Assembly: GCA_902492655.1 (NCBI GenBank)
Contig: CABUMF010000005.1
Coordinates: forward strand, 1-64,000
From: an uncultured Eubacteriales bacterium
Lineage (GTDB): Bacteria > Bacillota > Clostridia > HGM11514
Direction of reading: 5' to 3'
Length of the DNA: 64,000 nucleotides
Part shown: one piece after another, positions 60,089-64,000 of the stretch
Layout of the letters: every line of letters starts with the position of its first letter
Position numbering within the stretch: position 1 is the stretch's first letter
The notes under the pieces: generated by a model
Told to the model about the DNA's origin: nothing
Seen by the model: only the letters and a program-made list of their open reading frames with translations
Database searches by the model: none
Translations under genes and position numbers: made by a program

Positions 60089-60130
60089 TGCACCCGGACT
60101 GCTGTGAAATCCGCAACCGGGTGCATTTAT
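60089..60130 (+). terminator. intrinsic terminator after the IspH-S1 gene
   Basis: TGCACCCGG and CCGGGTGCA pair around a 19-nt loop, followed by TTTATTT. It ends the cmk operon 5 bp before the next ribosome site. Confidence 0.65.
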
Positions 60131-60146
60131 TTAGGAGGTTTTGTAC

Positions 60147-61418
60147 ATGAAAAAATCGTTTTTAAAAGCATTATCCGTTGTTCTTTCGCTTCTTTTGACG
60201 GTTTCTGTTTTTTCGTCATGCAATTCCGAAAAAGAGGTTAAACCCGTTATTGAAGAAAAATACTCAAAACCGCTTTATTATGTCGAGGACGGCACATTCG
60301 GCTATAATATATATGAAGACCATGCAGAGGTCAAAAACTTTTTCGGAGCAGACACGCTTGAGGTTACAATCCCCTCCGAGATTGAAGATGCCAAAGCCGG
60401 CACAAAAAAGCCTGTTACGGTTATAGGAAAGGGCTCCTTTAACGCAGATACGGGTGCTCAGATTCTTAACATTTCCGATACGGTTACCGAAATCAGAAAA
60501 GGTGCGTTTCGTGACTGTACGGGCATTGAAATTGTCAATTTCGGCAAAAATGTCAAAAGAATTGATACCGAAGCGTTTTATAACTGCATGGCAATCCGTG
60601 AGCTTAATCTTTCGGACTCTGTTGAAAGCATTGGAAAAAGTGCATTTTACGGCTGTTCGACTTTAGAAAAGCTTGACCTTTTAAATGTCAGAGACATCGG
60701 AGATAATGCCTTTGAAAAATGTATAAGCCTCAATGAGATTTCCGGTGGCGATAAGCTTAATATTGTCGGTAAGGATGCGCTTTCCGACACTCCGTGGTTT
60801 GCCTCTCAAACATCGGAATTTGCCGCTTTGGGGAAGGTGCTCATTAAATATAACGGCTCCTCAAACGAGATAAATCTTGACGATAAAATCGAAAGCGTCG
60901 GAAACGCTTTTGCCGGGAATGAAAATATCACAAAAATCAATATGCCCTCCGTGAAATTCATATGCAACGAAGCATTTTCGGGCTGCACATCGCTTTCCGA
61001 TGTAACTATTTCGGAGGATGCGGAATTTGTCGGATGCTCCGCATTTGAAGGTACCCCTTACCTTTCGTCCCTGTCGCCTGATAATGAAGGATTTTTAAAA
61101 ATAGGAAAGGTGCTCGTCAAATACACAGGAAATTCCGCTTCCGTTCAAATACCGGATGATGTCAAGATGATTTCCGATGCATTTGCGGAAAATTCCGCAT
61201 TAACTGAAATTATAACCGGAAATTCCCTTGAAAAAATCGGAAAGAACGCATTTTTTAATTGCACCGCTTTGGAAAATGTCGTTATAGGTGAAAAAGTTAA
61301 GTATATTGACCCTGCAGCTTTTGAAGACTGCCACATTTCAAGCTTTAATGTCGGTAAAAATGTCTATGCCGCATATTGGGCAAGCAGTATTGGATTAAGC
61401 CCCATATACGATGAATAA
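60147..61418 (+). CDS. BspA-type leucine-rich-repeat lipoprotein
   Basis: A 423-residue surface lipoprotein. The signal peptide MKKSFLKALSVVLSLLLTVS ends in a lipobox at VFSSC (mature Cys near residue 29). From about residue 85 there are repeats of the LRR_5 (BspA/Treponema) type, each with an ALTEIxxG-like core: IPSEIEDAKAGTKKPVTVIG, VTEIRKGAFRDCTGIEIVNF, VKRIDTEAFYNCMAIRELNL, VESIGKSAFYGCSTLEKLDL and, later, LEKIGKNAFFNCTALENVVI. Such proteins bind host or bacterial surface partners. ATG at 60147 has AGGAGG 8 nt upstream. It has no obvious partner gene. Confidence 0.9.
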   Translation: MKKSFLKALSVVLSLLLTVSVFSSCNSEKEVKPVIEEKYSKPLYYVEDGTFGYNIYEDHAEVKNFFGADTLEVTIPSEIEDAKAGTKKPVTVIGKGSFNADTGAQILNISDTVTEIRKGAFRDCTGIEIVNFGKNVKRIDTEAFYNCMAIRELNLSDSVESIGKSAFYGCSTLEKLDLLNVRDIGDNAFEKCISLNEISGGDKLNIVGKDALSDTPWFASQTSEFAALGKVLIKYNGSSNEINLDDKIESVGNAFAGNENITKINMPSVKFICNEAFSGCTSLSDVTISEDAEFVGCSAFEGTPYLSSLSPDNEGFLKIGKVLVKYTGNSASVQIPDDVKMISDAFAENSALTEIITGNSLEKIGKNAFFNCTALENVVIGEKVKYIDPAAFEDCHISSFNVGKNVYAAYWASSIGLSPIYDE

Positions 61419-61435
61419 CAAAATATCACTATAAA

Positions 61436-61471
61436 TTAAAAGCAACCCAAGCTCTTTTGGGTTGCTTTTAA
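61436..61471. terminator. bidirectional terminator between LRR lipoprotein and GntR genes
   Basis: TTAAAAGCAACCCAA and TTGGGTTGCTTTTAA form a 15-bp perfect stem around a GCTCTT loop, ending in T-rich sequence on both strands. Confidence 0.8.
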
Positions 61472-61488
61472 TCTAAAATACCATATTT

Positions 61489-62511
61489 TCATTTTATACG
61501 CTTCACCGAATCTCGTTCCGAAATATCGGGTGAAAAAATTTTCATAACCGGTAAATTCCTTTCTATAATTGACTTTGCGGCTATTTCCCCTATTTTTTCC
61601 TTAGCATGAGTTATTGATGTAAGCTTATACACCTTTGAAATCAGCGTATCATCCACGCTGATTAAGGATACATCATCGGGAACAGACAGCTTTAGTTCGG
61701 TCAGTGCGTCAACACATTCCTTTGCAACATAATCACTGAAACAAAAAATGCCGGTTACACCGCTTTCATAAGCGGCTTTAATATTTTTCTTCATCTCGCT
61801 GTCGAACTCAATTTCAATTACATTTTCAAACATTGCTTTAAAATGCTTCATTCGTTTATCCGATATTCTGTTGTTCGGCATATACAAAATCGCAGTTTTT
61901 TCGTGACCGAATCCAAGGAAGCACTCACCTGCATAAACTCCTATTTTTTCTTCATCCATAATAACATAGGATTGTCCCTCTATTCCATATTCGGCATCTA
62001 TTTGAATTAACGGAATATGTTTTTCTTCAAATTGTCTGAATACGCTTTCAATCATATTTTTATCAAAATCATCTTCGGGGCTTGCCTGTACAATAACACC
62101 GTCAGAACCTTTTTGCAAAATCTTATTTAAAAGCTTTACAATTTCTTTCCAGGAATTTTTAGTGTCCCCTACAATAAAATCAGCACCGCATTTATCAAAC
62201 ACACCGCTTATTGACCTGATATAATAAGGAATGAAATAATAATCGCTCATGTCAAGCAAAACATCTATCGACAGTCCTTTTACTTTGTTTTTGCAAAATG
62301 TTCCCTTACCGTGTTTTTTCTCAATCAAGCCTTCATTTACCAGTACTGAAAGAGCTTCCCTTACCGTAAGACGGGCAACACCGTATTCTCTCATCATTTC
62401 GTTTTCGCTCAAGAGCTTGTCTCCGGGTTTTATTTTGCCGCTTGTAATCTTACTTCTTATATCTTCTGCCAACTGGATATATACGGGCACATTAATGCTT
62501 CTGTCTATCAT
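61489..62511 (-). CDS. GntR/LacI hybrid sugar-responsive regulator (AraR-like)
   Basis: A 340-residue repressor with an N-terminal GntR winged helix (residues 1-75: VPVYIQLAEDIRSKITSGKI, LLSENEMMREYGVARLTVRE, LVNEGLIEKKHGKGTFCKNK) and a C-terminal periplasmic-binding-protein-type sensor of the LacI family (about 80-330, VSLISVDDTLISKVYKLTSI near the end). This layout is that of AraR and relatives, which bind a sugar and release DNA. It is divergent from the beta-helix gene, the likely target. An ATG at 62511 follows AGGTATATAT; the ribosome site is the GGAGG just before. Confidence 0.9.
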   Translation of the reverse strand: MIDRSINVPVYIQLAEDIRSKITSGKIKPGDKLLSENEMMREYGVARLTVREALSVLVNEGLIEKKHGKGTFCKNKVKGLSIDVLLDMSDYYFIPYYIRSISGVFDKCGADFIVGDTKNSWKEIVKLLNKILQKGSDGVIVQASPEDDFDKNMIESVFRQFEEKHIPLIQIDAEYGIEGQSYVIMDEEKIGVYAGECFLGFGHEKTAILYMPNNRISDKRMKHFKAMFENVIEIEFDSEMKKNIKAAYESGVTGIFCFSDYVAKECVDALTELKLSVPDDVSLISVDDTLISKVYKLTSITHAKEKIGEIAAKSIIERNLPVMKIFSPDISERDSVKRIK

Positions 62512-62579
62512 ATATATACCTCCGTAGATTTCATACTTTATATTATAGTCTTTTTTTCAAGAAAATGCAATATTTACAC

Positions 62580-62608
62580 TTGACAAAATTTCACTTTTAT
62601 TATATAAT
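62580..62608 (+). promoter_or_regulatory. promoter of the beta-helix gene
   Basis: TTGACA (62580-62585) and TATAAT (62603-62608), both perfect, spacing 17 bp. It lies about 175 bp ahead of the ATG. Confidence 0.85.
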
Positions 62609-62610
62609 TA

Positions 62611-62626
62611 ACTTGTACAGATGAGT
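62611..62626 (+). promoter_or_regulatory. candidate GntR/AraR-type operator
   Basis: ACTTGTACAGATGAGT lies just after the -10. Its outer arms ACTTGT and ATGAGT are imperfect inverted repeats (ACTYRT pattern), and ACTTGTAC resembles known GntR/AraR half-sites. It is placed to block early elongation from the promoter. Confidence 0.45.
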
Positions 62627-62643
62627 TGATTGTAGAAATCTGA

Positions 62644-62754
62644 TTTGACGCACATTGCAGTAAGCTCAAATTCAAAAATCTGTGCATAAAGAATATTACA
62701 TGGAAAGGTGATCCGAAAGAGTATATTCCCGAATTTCAGAAAGAAATCAATTAA
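62644..62754 (+). pseudogene. 3'-end remnant of a beta-helix protein gene in the leader
   Basis: An in-frame stretch without a start encodes 36 residues containing FKNLCIKNITWKGDP and KEYIPEFQKEIN before TAA at 62752-62754. IKNITW and the rhythm match the beta-helix rungs of the gene that follows (for example IYYENITVP and NLENITF). It looks like the end of a second such gene left after a deletion, with the promoter now serving the downstream gene. Confidence 0.4.
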
Positions 62755-62784
62755 AAATATAATTAAAGGAGACGCAGTATAAAA

Positions 62785-64000
62785 ATGAAAGAAAGAATAA
62801 AATCAAATATAAAAGAAACAGTAAAAGTTATCGACACATCATCACTTGTTTTCACAAATATCAAGGATTACGAAGCGTTGGTAACCGATAATATTTGGAC
62901 AAAAGCAATTCAGACAGCCCTCAACGAAAAGAAAAATGTATATATTCCGTATATGGGGCATGAGATTATAATTGACGGCACAATTTTTATGGATTCTCAT
63001 ACAAATCTAAAAGTCGATGAAAAACAAGTAATAAGGCTCAAAGAACATACCGATGTATGTATGCTCAGAAACAGAAATATGATTCCCGGAGGACACGCAT
63101 ACACGGAACAGGTAAATCCCGATGAATATATCACCGTTAACGGAGGAATTTGGGCAGCACCCGACAACGGCGGATTAAGAATGGATAATCTGGGAACCAT
63201 TGTCGGAGGATTCTCCGAAATAGCGTTTTCAAATGCACGCTATATTAATGTTACCAACGCAACTTTTTCGCACGGAACATCATATGCTGTCATGATAAGT
63301 AACTGCACCAATTTTTATGTTGATAGTATTAAATTCGATGAATATAAAAAGGACGGAATCCACATTGACGGTCCCGCAAAATTCGGAATTATCAGCAATC
63401 TCGACGGTGTCGGGCTGGGAGATGACATGGTTGCGCTTTTAGCATGGGATTGGTTTTCTTCGGGCATTACCAACGGAGACATTGAAGATATACTTGTTGA
63501 AAACATTAAGGGAGACAACAACGAAATAAGACTTCTGACAGGCAGAAAGGTTTACCGGAACGGAAAGAAAAAGGATTGTGATATAAGACGGTGTGTTTTT
63601 GAAAACATAACGGGCATATATACCTATAAAATGTATTATCAGCCTAATTGTCGTAATGTTATAATGGGAAAACATTTTGATTCTGCAGAAACAGTCGGAA
63701 AAATGGATGATATATACTATGAAAATATTACCGTACCCAAAATCCGCAATTCCGGCTTTAATGACATTCCCGTTTACGGAATATTTGATATATTGGCTGA
63801 CTGTAAAAATTTAAATTTAAAAAACATAAAATTGGAGCACTCTTTGGAAGAGCTTAATGATAAAAACATAAAGCTTATTAATGTCGGACCCATTTCGGCA
63901 ACTTTCAAATATACGGATGATAAATCAAAGTGGGGAGATTTCTTTGAACCTGATATGTGCTGTTTTGTGGAAGATATCAACCTCGAGAATATAACCTTTG
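62785..64000 (+). CDS. right-handed beta-helix (GH28/pectate-lyase-like) protein, C-terminus beyond window
   Basis: The 405 residues visible have no signal peptide and show the parallel beta-helix of polygalacturonase-like proteins: VYIPYMGHEIIIDGTIFMDS at the start (pectate-lyase-3-like), GGIWAAPDNGGLRMDNLGTI, FSNARYINVTNATFSHGTSY, MISNCTNFYVDSIKFDEYKK, GIHIDGPAKFGIISNLDG and VGLGDDMVALLAWDW, the DD at the usual catalytic place, followed by VENIKGDNNEIRLLTG. Such cytoplasmic members may cleave imported oligosaccharides or isomerise sugar chains. AAAGGAG lies 14 nt before the ATG, rather far. The gene runs off the right edge. Confidence 0.75.
   Translation, partial: MKERIKSNIKETVKVIDTSSLVFTNIKDYEALVTDNIWTKAIQTALNEKKNVYIPYMGHEIIIDGTIFMDSHTNLKVDEKQVIRLKEHTDVCMLRNRNMIPGGHAYTEQVNPDEYITVNGGIWAAPDNGGLRMDNLGTIVGGFSEIAFSNARYINVTNATFSHGTSYAVMISNCTNFYVDSIKFDEYKKDGIHIDGPAKFGIISNLDGVGLGDDMVALLAWDWFSSGITNGDIEDILVENIKGDNNEIRLLTGRKVYRNGKKKDCDIRRCVFENITGIYTYKMYYQPNCRNVIMGKHFDSAETVGKMDDIYYENITVPKIRNSGFNDIPVYGIFDILADCKNLNLKNIKLEHSLEELNDKNIKLINVGPISATFKYTDDKSKWGDFFEPDMCCFVEDINLENITF

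Noticed and set aside
1..64000. CRISPR array, phage or insertion sequence
   Set aside because: No short regularly spaced repeats, integrase, transposase or phage structural genes were seen; the only tandem array has a 189-bp period and tRNA origin.

Overview
The window looks like a chromosomal segment of a low-to-mid GC, Gram-positive member of the Clostridia, most likely an uncultured gut relative of the Oscillospiraceae/Ruminococcaceae. This rests on a mraZ-rsmH-ftsL-pbp led cell-wall cluster with a DUF881/Sbp pair, a mazG-rqcP-flippase group laid out like Bacillus yabM-yabN-yabO, RNase J, an IspH-S1 fusion, NrdR, AGGAGG-type ribosome sites and textbook sigma-A promoters. Taxonomic placement is inference. 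MurE carries the DNPR motif, so the peptidoglycan probably contains meso-diaminopimelate.

Layout. 1-4.6 kb (minus): a DUF1846 gene cut by the window edge, then an operon of two tandem paralogous polytopic membrane proteins and a GT2 glycosyltransferase. 4.6-6.5 kb: a Gfo/Idh/MocA oxidoreductase with a sharp promoter-operator region, and nrdR. 6.5-24 kb (minus): rqcP, mazG and a lipid-linked saccharide flippase, then the division and cell-wall cluster, transcribed mraZ-rsmH-ftsL-pbp(PASTA)-murE-murF-mraY-ftsW-murG-murA-divIB-DUF881-sbp-ftsZ. Four 10-bp-phased GTG repeats that look like a MraZ operator precede it. No murD or ftsA is present at the positions where they usually lie. 24.4-31.9 kb (plus): an exopolysaccharide operon with two GT2s, three GT4s, a polyprenyl-phosphate sugar transferase and a UDP-xylose synthase.

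31.9-35.2 kb is the most irregular part: a tRNA-Arg whose last 15 nt, with its terminator, start a 189-bp tandem repeat (2.7 copies), then a secreted nuclease with an atypical domain set, a 5'-truncated pseudogene, and a four-tRNA operon (Asp, Phe, Gly, Cys). 35.4-45 kb: a sodium-dependent transporter, pta-ackA (acetate production), DUF177-rpmF, pckA, a YihY protein, a MATE transporter and a small membrane protein. 45-48 kb: an AraC regulator divergent from a hexosamine-salvage operon, an N-acetylhexosamine-1-kinase-like gene followed by a natural NagB-ROK kinase fusion. 48-53 kb (minus): RNase J behind a long structured leader, an SGNH hydrolase, two lipoproteins and a membrane metallophosphoesterase. 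53-60 kb: a sugar isomerase-like protein, serC-serA, and cmk-plsC-ispH/S1. 60-64 kb: a leucine-rich-repeat lipoprotein, a GntR/LacI hybrid regulator and a divergent beta-helix carbohydrate-active protein that runs off the window.

Most of the window is housekeeping. The strongest candidates for something undescribed are the folded leader with a 27-codon reading frame upstream of RNase J (53.05-53.24 kb), the tRNA-derived tandem repeat array (32.0-32.5 kb), the NagB-ROK fusion operon with an AraC-type repeat pair, and the paired membrane paralogues at 1.4-4.5 kb. No CRISPR array, phage, insertion sequence, toxin-antitoxin pair or defence island was seen.
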